From: Streptomyces parvulus
GTDB lineage: Bacteria > Actinomycetota > Actinomycetes > Streptomycetales > Streptomycetaceae
Assembly: GCF_014648855.1 (NCBI RefSeq)
Contig: NZ_BMRX01000017.1
Coordinates: forward strand, 62,001 to 126,000
DNA length: 64,000 nt
Direction of reading: 5' to 3'
Positions 12,601 through 19,648 of the stretch are shown here, piece after piece; the first letter of the stretch is position 1, and each line of letters opens with the position of its first letter. The notes under the pieces were generated by a model. It was not told where the DNA came from and did no database searches. It saw nothing but the letters and a program-made list of their open reading frames with translations. The position numbers and the translations under genes are program-made.

Positions 12601-14356
12601 CGTGACGATGGACTCGCTGGTGTCCCGGGTGGTCTCCGCCGAACAGCTCGACACGGCGGCGGACACCGCCCGCGCCGACTCGCTGTTCCGGGTGGAGTGG
12701 ACCGAACTGCTGCCGCTCCAAGGCACGGAGACCGCGCCGACCTGGTCGCCGGTGGCCACCGCCGAGGAGGTGGCGACGCTCGCCGACGACATCGAGTCCG
12801 GCGCCGCCGCACCCGCCCTCGCGGTACTCGAAGCCGTCGGCGACCAGGACGAGGCGGCGGCGCTGGAACTGGCCACCCGGGTGCTGGAGGCCGTGCAGTG
12901 CTGGCTGGACGGTCCGGCCCTCGACGAGACGCGGCTGGCCGTGGTGACCCGGGGCGCGGTGCCCGCCGGTGACTCCGGGACCGTGTCCGACCCGGCCGCG
13001 TCGGCGGTGTGGGGGCTGGTGCGGGCCGCGCAGGCCGAGAACCCGGACCGCATCGTCCTCGTCGACGCCGATCCGGACGACATGGAGTCCGCCGAGGCCG
13101 CGCTGCCCGCGCTGGGTCTGGCGCTGGCCGCCGGAGAACCGCAGGTCGCCGTACGTGGCGGCACCCTCTCGGTGCCGCGCCTCGTCCGCGTCGCGGACCG
13201 TGTCGTGGATGCGGACGCGGTGTTCGCGGGCGAGGGGACGGTGCTGGTCTCGGGTGCGGGTTCGCTGGGTGGTGTGGTGGCCCGGCATCTGGTCGCGCGG
13301 CACGGGGTGCGGCGTCTGGTGCTGGCCAGTCGTCGTGGTCCGGAGGCCGAGGGTGCGGCGGAGCTGGTGGCGGAGCTGGCGGGGCGGGGTGCGGCCGTGG
13401 AGGTCGTGGCCTGTGACGTGTCCGACCGGGCACAGGTCGAGGCGCTGCTCGCCGGACTGCCGCCGGAGTACCCGCTGCGCGGAGTCGTCCACACCGCGGG
13501 CGTGACCGACGACGGTGTGATCGGGGCGCTGACGCCGGAGCGGCTGGCGCGGGTGTTCGCGCCGAAGGTGGACGCCGTACGCCACCTGGACGAGCTGACG
13601 CGGTCGCTGGCACTGGACGTCTTCGTCGTCTACTCGTCCGTCTCGGCGGTCTTCATGGGCGCGGGCAGCGGCAGTTACGCCGCGGCCAACGCCTACCTGG
13701 ACGGGCTGATGGCCCAGCGCCGCGCGGCGGGACTGCCCGGACTCTCGCTGGCCTGGGGCCTGTGGGAGCAGACCGGCGGCGGCATGGCGGCCGGTACCGA
13801 CGAGCTCACCAAGGCGCGGATGAACCGGCGCGGCGGACTGCGGGCGATCACCCCGGCCGAGGGCATGGAACTCTTCGACGCGGCACTGGGCTCCGGGCGG
13901 GCTCAGCTCGTGCCCGCGAGACTGGACCTGACGTCGCTGCGCGCCCGCGCCGGGGACGGCGGGGTCCCGCACATGCTGCGCGGCCTGGTCCGCCCCGGCC
14001 GCCAGACGGCCCACACCGCGAGCACCGGAGTCCAGGGCAAGGCACTGTCCGAGCGGCTGGCCGGCCTCACCCCCGCCGAGCAGGCGCGGACGCTGCTCGA
14101 CCTGGTCCGGGACCAGGTGGCCGCGGTACTGGGCCACGGCGCCACGTACCGGATCGACGCCGACCAGGGGCTGTTCGAGGTCGGCTTCGACTCCCTCACC
14201 TCCATCGAGCTGCGCAACCGGCTGCGCGACCTGACCGAGCGCAGGCTGCCGCCCAACCTGGTCTTCGACTGCCCGACGGCGGGCCTGCTCGCCGCCCACC
14301 TGCACGGGCTGATGTGCGGCGAACAGGCGGCTCAGCCCGCAGCGGTCTCCGTGTGA
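3644..14356 (+). CDS. Type I polyketide synthase, two modules, last PKS of the ansamycin assembly line
   Basis: This 3570-residue protein starts with a short coiled N-terminal docking segment (residues 1-25). Module 1 is KS (about 31-460, DTACSSS Cys near 202), AT (590-900, GHSIGE and HAFHS, so malonyl-CoA), DH (960-1180, HRVGG), KR (1430-1620, TGGTGSLG and LDD, so B-type) and ACP (GFDSLTS near 1748). Module 2 is KS (1810-2240), AT (2344-2650, GHSQGE and YASH, so methylmalonyl-CoA), DH (2707-2930), KR (3198-3390, nucleotide loop SGAGSLG is one residue short; TDD in place of LDD) and ACP (GFDSLTS near 3516). The protein ends after the ACP with no thioesterase. If all reductive domains work, the last two steps give a 2-methyl-2,4-dienamide terminus, as in rifamycin or geldanamycin. 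Release is expected through the amide synthase encoded next door. Product identity is inference. Confidence 0.96.
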   Translation: MATDEKLLKYLKRVTTELHTLRKQGSSHAGEPIAIVGMACRLPGGVTGPEDLWRLVHEGRDGVSGFPQDRGWELDGLFDPDPDNPGTSYTDQGGFLQGAGEFDAGFFGISPREALAMDPQQRLLLETSWEALERAGIDPVSLKGTDVGVFSGVSSQGYGSGAGGVAPELESFTGTGVASSVASGRVSYVFGFEGPAVSVDTACSSSLVAIHLAAQALRQGECSLALAGGAMVMSTPGTFVVFSRQQGMAADGRCKAYADGADGMGLAEGAGVVVLERLSEARERGHRVLAVIRGSAVNQDGASNGLTAPNGPSQQRVIRKALAGAGLVSADVDVVEGHGTGTALGDPIEAQALLATYGQGRDPEHPLWLGSLKSNIGHTQAAAGVSSVIKMVEALRHGVMPPTLHAQEPTTEVDWTAGAIELLSEARDWPRNGHPRRAGVSSFGISGTNAHLILEEAPEETPAEEAPAEDAPADEAPAEERTAPLPAPGGLTPLVVSAHGEGSLAGQAGRLAAYLDAGPQEPSDTAPEALRLPRVARALLSERALLRERAVVLAGSQREALDGLGALARGEHAAAVITGRAAGTGGPGKVVWVFPGQGSQRAGAGRELYERHAVFARALDEACEQLEAFLAGWIDHPVRDVILGTAPGSTELLNQTVFTQAALFAVETALFRLLESWGVRPDAVVGHSIGEVAAAHAAGVLSLRDAARLVAARGRLMQALPPGGAMVAVAAGETEVAGLLGDGVEVAAVNGPASVVLSGDEDAVLAAAGRLREQGRKTKRLAVSHAFHSLRMEPMLADFAAELTEVEWRAPAIPVISNVTGRLAAPDELTGPEYWAGHVRRPVRFADGIAAAVEYGAALFVELGPGAALTGLVEETATAAGAAPACVPALRDGRPEERTLLAAMAELFVRGVPVDWSGVLPEGAAAGRVDLPTYAFDRQHYWLETAGSVTDAASLGQAAADHPLLGAVVRLPGTDGLVFTSRLSLKAQPWLGDHRVGGVVLVPGTGLVELAVRAGDEAGCGSLEELVIEAPLVVPERGGVRLQVAVGGPDENGARTVEVFSQREDAPGDGAAWTRHATATLTTAPTAPQRGFDFTAWPPPGAEPVETGDFYRDLTALGYGYGPAFQGLRAVWRRGEEVFAEAALPEEQRAGADRFGIHPALLDAALHAGMFGTESDTTAQEPGRPVLPFAWNGLELHAAGASALRIRLSTAGPGAVTLEAADETGGPVVSLGSLVSRPVSADQLESATDSAVAESLFQVDWTDAPAAHPAPDAPTWAQVATADDVTELARNAGTPEFAVLDAVDTPQHADAVLALTARVLGVVQAWLSADGLDESRLVVATRGAVPAGDGLVTDPAGAAVWGLVRSAQAENPDRIILIDADPAAADGVVPVLGAVRAAGEPQVAVRGTALKVPRLARAGGPAPQAPDPLTPQGTVLITGGTGSLGGLVARHLVARHGVRHLLLVSRRGPDAEGARELADELTGRGAAVTVAACDVSDREQTAALLARIPDEHPLRGVVHTAGVLDDGVIGALDAQRLAKVFAPKVDAVRHLDALTRGTDLDAFVVFSSASGVFGSAGQGNYAAANAFLDGLMADRRAAGLPGLSLAWGLWEQDAGMTAHLGDADQARADRGGVLAITAAEGMELLDAALVSERALLVPIRMDLGAARAGAVAGAPVPHLLRGLVPTGRRQARAAAEQENDLPRRLSGLTEAERDALLLDLVRSQAAVVLGHDGPDSVRADTAFNEAGFDSLTSVELRNRLREATGLKLPATLIFDYPTPQALAGYLREEFGDTATPGTPAASPVRAADPDEPIAIVGMSCRLPGGVNGPDDLWRLVSEGREGMSAFPDDRGWDLEGLFDPDPESAGTSYTTQGGFVREAGLFDAGFFGISPREALAMDPQQRLLLETSWEAFESAGIDPLSLKGTDVGMFSGVSSQGYGAGVSAPELEGFASTGTASSVASGRVSYVFGFEGPAVTVDTACSSSLVAMHLAAQALRQGECSMALAGGVTVMATPVSFVEFSRQRGLAGDGRCKAYADGADGTGWAEGVGLVVLERLSVARERGHEVLAVLRGSAVNQDGASNGLTAPNGPSQQRVIRKALAGAGLSAADVDVVEGHGTGTALGDPIEAQALLATYGKGRDAERPLWLGSLKSNIGHTQAAAGVGSVIKMVQALRHGVMPPTLHVDAPTTQVDWSAGAVELLTEAREWPREGGPRRAGVSSFGISGTNAHLILEEAPAEEQGTVPAPSSGGVVPLMVSARSTASLAGQAGRLADFVEQSGQGSLTGIARSLITGRALLTERAVVVADSEGEALAGLRSLERGENPAGLVTGKVSGSGTPGKVVWVFPGQGSQWAGMGRELLDASPVFAERIAECAAALEPFIDWSLIDVLRGDADPGLMERVDVLQPASFAVMVGLAAVWQSVGVKPDAVLGHSQGEIAAACVSGALSLEDAARVVALRSQAIAGQLAGRGGMASVALSEGEAAGRLKRWAGRVEVAAVNGPSSVVIAGDAEALDEALEVLAADGIRVRRVAVDYASHTRHVEDIRETLADTLTGVTAKAPSIPFYSTVTGEWIENEGVLDDGYWYRNLRSQVGFGPAVAALLKQGHGVFVEVSAHPVLVQPITEILDGTGTTVTGSLRREDGGLRRLLTSMAELFVRGVPVDWTAILPEGGATSTRVDLPTYAFDHQHYWLQATDAPTDATSLGLAGTDHPLLGAMVELPHSDGLVFTSRLSLKAQPWLADHRVGGVVLVPGTGLVELAVRAGDEAGCGVLEELVIEAPLVVPEQGGVRVQVAVGAAGENGSRTVDVYSRRDDASLRTGADAWTRHATGMLALAPQPGAAAAGFDFAAWPPPGAQPVAVDGGYDLLTEVGYGYGPAFQGVRALWRRDDEIFAEVALPEEHREEAGRFGVHPALLDAALHSPLLQIAGPAPAEGADGGPGEAELRLPFAWNGLVLHAAGASVLRVRLALTEQDALSLAAADEAGALVVTMDSLVSRVVSAEQLDTAADTARADSLFRVEWTELLPLQGTETAPTWSPVATAEEVATLADDIESGAAAPALAVLEAVGDQDEAAALELATRVLEAVQCWLDGPALDETRLAVVTRGAVPAGDSGTVSDPAASAVWGLVRAAQAENPDRIVLVDADPDDMESAEAALPALGLALAAGEPQVAVRGGTLSVPRLVRVADRVVDADAVFAGEGTVLVSGAGSLGGVVARHLVARHGVRRLVLASRRGPEAEGAAELVAELAGRGAAVEVVACDVSDRAQVEALLAGLPPEYPLRGVVHTAGVTDDGVIGALTPERLARVFAPKVDAVRHLDELTRSLALDVFVVYSSVSAVFMGAGSGSYAAANAYLDGLMAQRRAAGLPGLSLAWGLWEQTGGGMAAGTDELTKARMNRRGGLRAITPAEGMELFDAALGSGRAQLVPARLDLTSLRARAGDGGVPHMLRGLVRPGRQTAHTASTGVQGKALSERLAGLTPAEQARTLLDLVRDQVAAVLGHGATYRIDADQGLFEVGFDSLTSIELRNRLRDLTERRLPPNLVFDCPTAGLLAAHLHGLMCGEQAAQPAAVSV
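5008..5085 (+). repeat. Degenerate 15-bp tandem repeat in the KS-AT linker
   Basis: The linker after the first KS of the two-module PKS encodes a run of EEAPA/DEAPA pentapeptides (about residues 455-481), from tandem copies of a GAGGCGCCxGCCGA-like unit. It is a flexible, acidic, Ala/Pro-rich linker. The corresponding linker after the second KS is short and lacks the repeat, so this is a local expansion. Confidence 0.75.
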
Positions 14357-14388
14357 CGCGGCGATCCCCCACGAGAAAGGTGACGAGA

Positions 14389-15168
14389 GTGTTCGACGTG
14401 GAGAGGTACCTGGCGCGGATCGGCTGCGCCGGCGACACCGGTGTGGACATCGCGACGCTGCGGAAGCTGCACAGGAACCACCTCATGGCGATCCCGTACA
14501 ACGGCGCCACCCAGGACTTCCGGGACGGGGTGCGGCTCGTCGACGTCGACGAGGACGCCACGTTCGAGACCTGCGTGGTCCAAGGGCGCGGCGGCACCTG
14601 CTTCCAGCTCAACCGCCTGTTCCACCGGCTGCTGACCGAACTGGGCTACGACGTCACGCTGCTGGCGGCAAGCACCGCGGAGGGGTGGGAGGCGTCCGGG
14701 CTCGACGTGGAGCACATGTTCAACCGCGTCGCCCTGGACGGCGCCGAATGGCTCGTGGACGTCGGCTACCCCGGACCCTCCTACGTGGAGCCGCTGCGCG
14801 TCGGCGACCAGGTGCAGAGCCAGTACGGCTGCCAGTACCGCCTGATCGACCGGGGATCCAGGACCGCTCTACAGCGGCGGGGAAGGATCACGCGGTGGAG
14901 CGTCGTCTACACCTTCACGCCACAGGCCCGGCAGTGGAGCGACTGGAAGGAAATGGAGGAGTTCCTCGCCCGGGAGATCGCCGCGGACACCGGACCGCAG
15001 GACGGCACGAAGATCCTTTGCGGCCGGACTTCCGGCAACGGCCAGGCCGTCCTGAAGGGACGCCGCTACCTCACGGTCCGCGACGGCCGTGAAGAGGCGC
15101 GCACGATCACGGAGGACGCCGAGCACGAACGGCTGGTCGCCCACCTGCTGTCCGACGAATTCCACTGA
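14389..15168 (+). CDS. rifF: Amide synthase (arylamine N-acetyltransferase family), macrolactam-forming release enzyme
   Basis: The enzyme takes the finished polyketide from the last ACP and closes the lactam on the AHBA nitrogen. The 259-residue product is the size of bacterial NATs and RifF-type amide synthases. The catalytic triad is visible: Cys in GRGGTCFQLN (about residue 72), His in VEHMFNRV and Asp in WLVDVGYPGPSY. A GTG start at 14389 is chosen because an AAAGGTG ribosome site lies just upstream and the protein begins at the normal NAT N-terminus (VFDVERYLARIG). It lies 32 bp after the PKS stop, the same PKS-NAT order as in the rifamycin and ansamitocin loci, which supports the assignment. 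The rif name is used by homology. Confidence 0.95.
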   Translation: MFDVERYLARIGCAGDTGVDIATLRKLHRNHLMAIPYNGATQDFRDGVRLVDVDEDATFETCVVQGRGGTCFQLNRLFHRLLTELGYDVTLLAASTAEGWEASGLDVEHMFNRVALDGAEWLVDVGYPGPSYVEPLRVGDQVQSQYGCQYRLIDRGSRTALQRRGRITRWSVVYTFTPQARQWSDWKEMEEFLAREIAADTGPQDGTKILCGRTSGNGQAVLKGRRYLTVRDGREEARTITEDAEHERLVAHLLSDEFH

Positions 15169-15225
15169 CCCACTCCTGTCACCCAACGCGCCCGTCAAAC
15201 GAATTGGCACCAGAAAGGGAAGAAG

Positions 15226-16569
15226 ATGGCGAAGGAAACAGCCGATGTGGTCGTGATCGGCGGAGGGCCGGCCGGTTCGGTCTGTGCCTACATGCTCGCC
15301 AAACAGGGTCACTCCGTGGTGCTCCTGGAGAAGGAACTGAACTCCCGGTTCCACATCGGTGAGTCGCTGCTGCCGTACATGATGGGCCTGTTCGAGCGGA
15401 TCGGACTGCGGGAGACGGTCGCGGCGCAGGGCTACGTGCCCAAGTTCGGCGGCGAGTTCATCGACCCGACCGAGAAGAAGTTCTTCGAGGGCGTCTTCCG
15501 CGCCGACTTCACCAAGCAGGGCGCCGGCCGGCACGACAACGCCTTCCAAGTCGAGCGCGCCAGGTTCGACCGGATGCTCGCCGAGCAGGCCGAGGCCGCC
15601 GGCGCCCGCGTCCTGTTCGGCGCCGACGTCGGCGAGCTGCTCATGGAGGGCGACCGGATGGTCGGCGCCCGCTACCAGCGCGACGGCGAGACGCACGAGG
15701 TGCGCGCCGCGTACGTCGTCGACGCCAGCGGCCGCTCCGGCCGCATCGCCAACCGCTTCGGGCTGCGCAAGACCCTGGAGAAGCTGCGCATGGTGGCCGT
15801 CTTCCGCCACTACAGCGGCCTCGACGAGAGCCACAACCTCGGTGTCGAGGGCGACATCCAGGTCGGCGCCCACGACGACGGCTGGGTCTGGGCGATCCCG
15901 CTGACCAAGGACACCATCAGCGTGGGCACGGTCATGCCGCGTGACGTACTGCGCGGCTCGACGGCGAACGAGCGGTTCGAGGAGCACCTCGCCCGGGTGC
16001 CGAGGATCGTCTCGCGCCTGACCGGCACCCGCCCCTCCATGGACCTCAAGGTCGAGACCGACTACTGCTACCACACCGACACCGTCACCGGCCCCGGCTG
16101 GCTGATGGTGGGCGACGCCGGCTGCTTCGGCGACCCCATGTTCTCCGGCGGCGTCCTGGTCGCCACCGCCACCGCCGTGCGCGCCGCCGAGACGCTCGGC
16201 GAGGTGCTCGCCGACCCCTCGGCCGAGGACCGCCAGATGGAGCGGTACTCCAACTACTTCAAGACCGGCTACGACACCTACATCCGGCTCATCCACGCCT
16301 ACTACGACGGCGAACTCGTCGCCATGGCCGCCGACGCCGCCCGCTCCACCGACCGCGAAACCCTGGAGAAGTACCTCGTCAGGCTGATCGGCGGCGACTT
16401 CTGGAGCGAGCACAACTCCGTGGCCCAGGAGATGCGGCGCCGCAAGGAGTGGGACACCTTCGAGCCCTTCCAGCGGGTCTACGGCTGCCCGTCCTACCCG
16501 CACCTGGACGACATCGACCGCAAGGAGCGGTCCGAGGCCCGCGTCCGCCGGGTGACGGCGGGCCGGTAG
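15226..16569 (+). CDS. Flavin-dependent halogenase
   Basis: This 447-residue protein has an N-terminal dinucleotide-binding motif GGGPAGS (residues 11-17) and the WVWAIP stretch (about residue 222) that matches the WxWxIP signature of FADH2-dependent halogenases, which excludes ordinary monooxygenase activity. A GDAGCFGDP segment (about base 16110) is the second flavin-binding part. Sequence style (FHIGESLLP, FSGGVLVATATA) is that of the phenol/pyrrole-acting variant B halogenases. It lies between the amide synthase and the AHBA genes, six bases before the aminoDHQ synthase gene, so it is probably co-transcribed. The likely substrate is the AHBA-derived ring or the macrolactam, as with the halogenases of the naphthomycin and ansamitocin clusters. 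A flavin reductase is not seen in the window. Confidence 0.88.
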   Translation: MAKETADVVVIGGGPAGSVCAYMLAKQGHSVVLLEKELNSRFHIGESLLPYMMGLFERIGLRETVAAQGYVPKFGGEFIDPTEKKFFEGVFRADFTKQGAGRHDNAFQVERARFDRMLAEQAEAAGARVLFGADVGELLMEGDRMVGARYQRDGETHEVRAAYVVDASGRSGRIANRFGLRKTLEKLRMVAVFRHYSGLDESHNLGVEGDIQVGAHDDGWVWAIPLTKDTISVGTVMPRDVLRGSTANERFEEHLARVPRIVSRLTGTRPSMDLKVETDYCYHTDTVTGPGWLMVGDAGCFGDPMFSGGVLVATATAVRAAETLGEVLADPSAEDRQMERYSNYFKTGYDTYIRLIHAYYDGELVAMAADAARSTDRETLEKYLVRLIGGDFWSEHNSVAQEMRRRKEWDTFEPFQRVYGCPSYPHLDDIDRKERSEARVRRVTAGR

Positions 16570-16575
16570 GACGTC

Positions 16576-17649
16576 ATGGCAACCGTTCCGCTGCGCCTGA
16601 GAGACCACGCGTACGACGTCCACATCGGCCCCGGGGTGCGGCATTCGCTCCCCGAGGTCGTCGGACGGCTCGGCGCCGCACGGGCGGTCGTCGTCTCGGC
16701 CCGCCCGCCGGAATGGGTGCCCGACACCGGCGTGGAGACCCTGCTGCTGCCGGCCCGCGACGGGGAGCGGGCCAAGAACCTCGCCACGGTGGAGAGGCTG
16801 TGCGAGGAGTTCGTACGCTTCGGACTCACCCGGTCCGACGTCGTCGTCTCCTGCGGCGGCGGAACGACCACCGACACGGTCGGACTCGCCGCCGCCCTCT
16901 ACCACCGCGGCGTCGCGGTCGTGCACCTGCCCACCTCGCTGCTGGCGCAGGTCGACGCGAGCATCGGCGGGAAGACGGCCGTGAACCTCCCCGCGGGCAA
17001 GAACCTCGTCGGCGCCTACTGGCAGCCCGGCGCGGTCCTGTGCGACACCGACTACCTGTCCACCCTGCCGCCGCGGGAGATGCTCAACGGCTACGGCGAG
17101 ATCGCCCGCTGCCACTTCATCGGCGCCCCGAACCTGCGCGCCCTGCCGCCCGCCGACCAGATCGCCGCGAGCGTGGCCCTCAAGGCGCGGATCGTGGAGG
17201 CCGACGAGCGCGACACCGGCCTGCGGCACATCCTCAACTACGGCCACACACTGGGCCACGCGCTGGAGAAGGCGACCGGATTCGCCATGCGCCACGGTGA
17301 GGCGGTCGCCGTCGGCACGGTCTTCGCCGGCCGCCTCGCCGGTGCCCTCGGCCGGATCGGCCGGGCACGGGTGGCCGAGCACCAGGACGTCGTCCGCTCC
17401 TACGGGCTGCCCGCCGCGCTGCCCGCCGGCACCGGGTCCGACACCCTGGTGCGGCTGATGCGGCACGACAAGAAGGCGGTCAGCGGCCTCACCTTCGTCC
17501 TCGACGGGCCCCGGGGCGTGGAACTCGTCGACGACGTACCGGCCGAGGTGGTCGCCCGCGTCCTCGACGGGATGCCCCGGGCCCCCCTGGCCGACCTCGT
17601 CGGCACCGCCGTCCCCGCCACGGACACTCCGGAGACGGCACGCTCATGA
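16576..17649 (+). CDS. rifG: 3-Amino-5-dehydroquinate synthase (AHBA pathway)
   Basis: The product is a 357-residue member of the dehydroquinate synthase family. The NAD-binding segment CGGGTTTDTVG is near residue 95, the PTSLLAQVDASIGGK segment is near 118-132, and the metal-binding histidines are in NYGHTLGHALE and RHGEAVAVG. In ansamycin clusters this enzyme cyclises aminoDAHP to 5-deoxy-5-amino-3-dehydroquinate. It differs from housekeeping AroB mainly by context: it sits directly before aminoquinate dehydrogenase and AHBA synthase genes and overlaps the next start codon (ATGA-type). An assignment as ordinary AroB, or as a 2-deoxy-scyllo-inosose synthase relative, is less likely given those neighbours. 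Confidence 0.92.
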   Translation: MATVPLRLRDHAYDVHIGPGVRHSLPEVVGRLGAARAVVVSARPPEWVPDTGVETLLLPARDGERAKNLATVERLCEEFVRFGLTRSDVVVSCGGGTTTDTVGLAAALYHRGVAVVHLPTSLLAQVDASIGGKTAVNLPAGKNLVGAYWQPGAVLCDTDYLSTLPPREMLNGYGEIARCHFIGAPNLRALPPADQIAASVALKARIVEADERDTGLRHILNYGHTLGHALEKATGFAMRHGEAVAVGTVFAGRLAGALGRIGRARVAEHQDVVRSYGLPAALPAGTGSDTLVRLMRHDKKAVSGLTFVLDGPRGVELVDDVPAEVVARVLDGMPRAPLADLVGTAVPATDTPETARS

Positions 17650-18467
17650 GGCAGCCGACCCAGCCGCCCCCCGCCCCGCCCATCCAGGGCACCACCCGCC
17701 TGTACGCCGTCCTGGGCGACCCCGTCGCCCAGGTCCAGGCGCCCTCGCTGGTCAACCCCCTCCTCGCCGCGCTCCACCGCGACGCGGTCGTCGTCCCGGT
17801 GCACGCCCGGCCCGAGCACCTGGAAACGGTCGTGCGCGGTCTGCAACGCGTGCAGAACCTCGACGGCATGTTCGTCACCGTCCCCCACAAGGCGGCCGTC
17901 CGCCACCTCGCCGACCGGTGCGGTACGACCGTCGACATCGTCGGCACCGCCAACGTGCTGCGCCGCGAGGCCGACGGAGGCTGGCTCGCGGAGAACTTCG
18001 ACGGCTCGGGCTTCGTGACGGGCCTCGTCGGAGCCGGCCACGACCCGCGGGGCGGCACGGCGGCCCTCGTCGGCACGGGCGGCGCGGGCAGCGCCATCGC
18101 CGCCGCGCTCCTCACCGCCGGCACCGAGCGGCTCCACCTGTACGACACGGACCCCGCGAGGCTCGCCGCACTGACCGCCCGGCTCGACGCCCACTGGCCG
18201 GGGCGGGTGCGCGCGCTGGACGGACCGCTGCCGCGCGACCTCGGCCTCGCCGTCAACGCCACCCCGCTCGGACTGCGCGCCCACGACCCGCTGCCCTTCC
18301 CCCTGGAACCACTGGCTCCGGACTGCGTCGTGGCCGACATCGTCATGAAACCCCGCGAGACCCGGCTGCTGCGCGAGGCCGCGGCCCGCGGACACCGCAT
18401 CCACCACGGCATTCACATGCTCGAGGGACAACTGAATTCCTACCGGGAGTTCTTCGACTTCCGCTGA
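17646..18467 (+). CDS. rifI: Aminoquinate/shikimate dehydrogenase of the AHBA cluster
   Basis: This 273-residue protein belongs to the shikimate dehydrogenase family. The substrate domain shows VTVPHKAAV with the catalytic Lys (about residue 82) and ENFDGSGF with the catalytic Asp (about 119); the NAD(P) domain begins with VGTGGAGSA (about 141). RifI homologues oxidise or reduce aminoquinate/aminoDHQ and are accessory in the AHBA pathway. The start codon overlaps the stop of the aminoDHQ synthase gene by four bases, which implies translational coupling. The gene is followed after 20 bp by AHBA synthase. Its biochemical substrate cannot be read from sequence; the name rests on context. Confidence 0.9.
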   Translation: MRQPTQPPPAPPIQGTTRLYAVLGDPVAQVQAPSLVNPLLAALHRDAVVVPVHARPEHLETVVRGLQRVQNLDGMFVTVPHKAAVRHLADRCGTTVDIVGTANVLRREADGGWLAENFDGSGFVTGLVGAGHDPRGGTAALVGTGGAGSAIAAALLTAGTERLHLYDTDPARLAALTARLDAHWPGRVRALDGPLPRDLGLAVNATPLGLRAHDPLPFPLEPLAPDCVVADIVMKPRETRLLREAAARGHRIHHGIHMLEGQLNSYREFFDFR

Positions 18468-18487
18468 ATTGACCGACTTGGAGAATC

Positions 18488-19648
18488 ATGAACGTGCGAC
18501 AGGCGCCGGACTACCCCGAGTGGCCGCAGTACGACGAAAAGGAGCGCGAAGGTCTCGTCCGCGCACTGGAGCAGGGCCAGTGGTGGCGCATGGGCGGAAG
18601 CGAGGTCGACTCCTTCGAGCGGGAGTTCGCCGAACTCCACGGCGCACCCCACGCCCTGGCCGTCACCAACGGCACCCACGCCCTGGAACTCGCCCTCCAG
18701 GTCATGGGAGTGGGCCCGAGCAGCGAGGTCGTCGTCCCGGCCTTCACCTTCATATCCTCGTCGCAGGCGGCGCAGCGGCTCGGCGCCGTCGCGGTGCCCG
18801 TCGACGTCGACCCGCACACCTACAACATCGACGTGGCCGCCGCCAGGGCCGCCGTGACGTCCCGCACCCGGGCCATCATGCCCGTGCACATGGCGGGCTT
18901 CCTGGCCGACATGGACGCGCTCGCCGAGCTGTCCGCCGACACCGGCGTCCCGCTGCTCCAGGACGCCGCGCACGCCCACGCCGCCCGCTGGCGCGGCAAG
19001 CGCGTCGGTGAACTCGGCTCCATCGCCGCGTTCAGCTTCCAGAACGGCAAGCTCATGACGGCGGGCGAGGGCGGCGCCGTGATCTTCCCCGACACGGAGC
19101 GGTACGAGGCGGCGTTCCTGCGGCACAGCTGCGGACGCCCCCGTACCGACCGCCGCTATCTGCACCAGGTCGCCGGCACCAACCTGCGGCTCAACGAGTT
19201 CTCCGCGGCGGTGCTGCGCGCCCAGCTCAGCCGCCTGGAGGCGCAGATCGCCACACGCGGTGAGCGCTGGGCCGTGCTCTCCCCGCTGCTCGCCGCCATC
19301 GACGGCGTCGTCCCGCAGCGCGGCGACGACCGCACCGACAACCCCTCGCACTACATGGCGATGTTCCGCGTGCCCGGCATCTCCGAGGACGACCGCAACG
19401 CCCTGGTCGACCGCCTCGTGGCGGCCGGCGTGCCCGCGTTCGCCGCGTTCCGCGCCATCTACCGCACCGACGCCTTCTGGGAGATCGGCGCCCCGGACGA
19501 GACGCCCGAGCAGGTCGCCGAGCGCTGCCCCAACACCGAGGCCATCAGCCGGGACTGCGTCTGGCTGCACCACCGCGTCCTGCTCGCCGGCGAGCAGGAC
19601 ATGCACCGTACGGCGGAGATCGTCGCGGCTGCCGTGGCCGCCGTATGA
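18488..19648 (+). CDS. rifK: 3-Amino-5-hydroxybenzoate (AHBA) synthase, PLP-dependent
   Basis: The enzyme aromatises aminodehydroshikimate to AHBA, the starter unit of ansamycins, and belongs to the DegT/DnrJ/EryC1 aminotransferase fold. The 386-residue product has the typical size. The N-terminus with WPQYDEKER and the SFQNGKLMTAGEGG stretch, whose Lys near residue 188 should hold PLP, are hallmarks of AHBA synthases. QDAAHAHAARW (about 158-168) supplies the cofactor Asp. The start has a good GGAG-type ribosome site (TTGGAGAATC before ATG). It is the diagnostic gene of the whole region. The final codon overlaps the start of the oxidoreductase gene. Confidence 0.97.
   Translation: MNVRQAPDYPEWPQYDEKEREGLVRALEQGQWWRMGGSEVDSFEREFAELHGAPHALAVTNGTHALELALQVMGVGPSSEVVVPAFTFISSSQAAQRLGAVAVPVDVDPHTYNIDVAAARAAVTSRTRAIMPVHMAGFLADMDALAELSADTGVPLLQDAAHAHAARWRGKRVGELGSIAAFSFQNGKLMTAGEGGAVIFPDTERYEAAFLRHSCGRPRTDRRYLHQVAGTNLRLNEFSAAVLRAQLSRLEAQIATRGERWAVLSPLLAAIDGVVPQRGDDRTDNPSHYMAMFRVPGISEDDRNALVDRLVAAGVPAFAAFRAIYRTDAFWEIGAPDETPEQVAERCPNTEAISRDCVWLHHRVLLAGEQDMHRTAEIVAAAVAAV

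Noticed and set aside
13236..13290. Short KR nucleotide loop considered as a sequencing frameshift
   Set aside because: The frame continues normally on both sides and the same one-residue shortening occurs independently in the first module.
14300..14390. Search for a thioesterase domain or gene at the end of the ansamycin PKS
   Set aside because: The protein stops after the ACP; the amide synthase takes this role, as expected for ansamycins.
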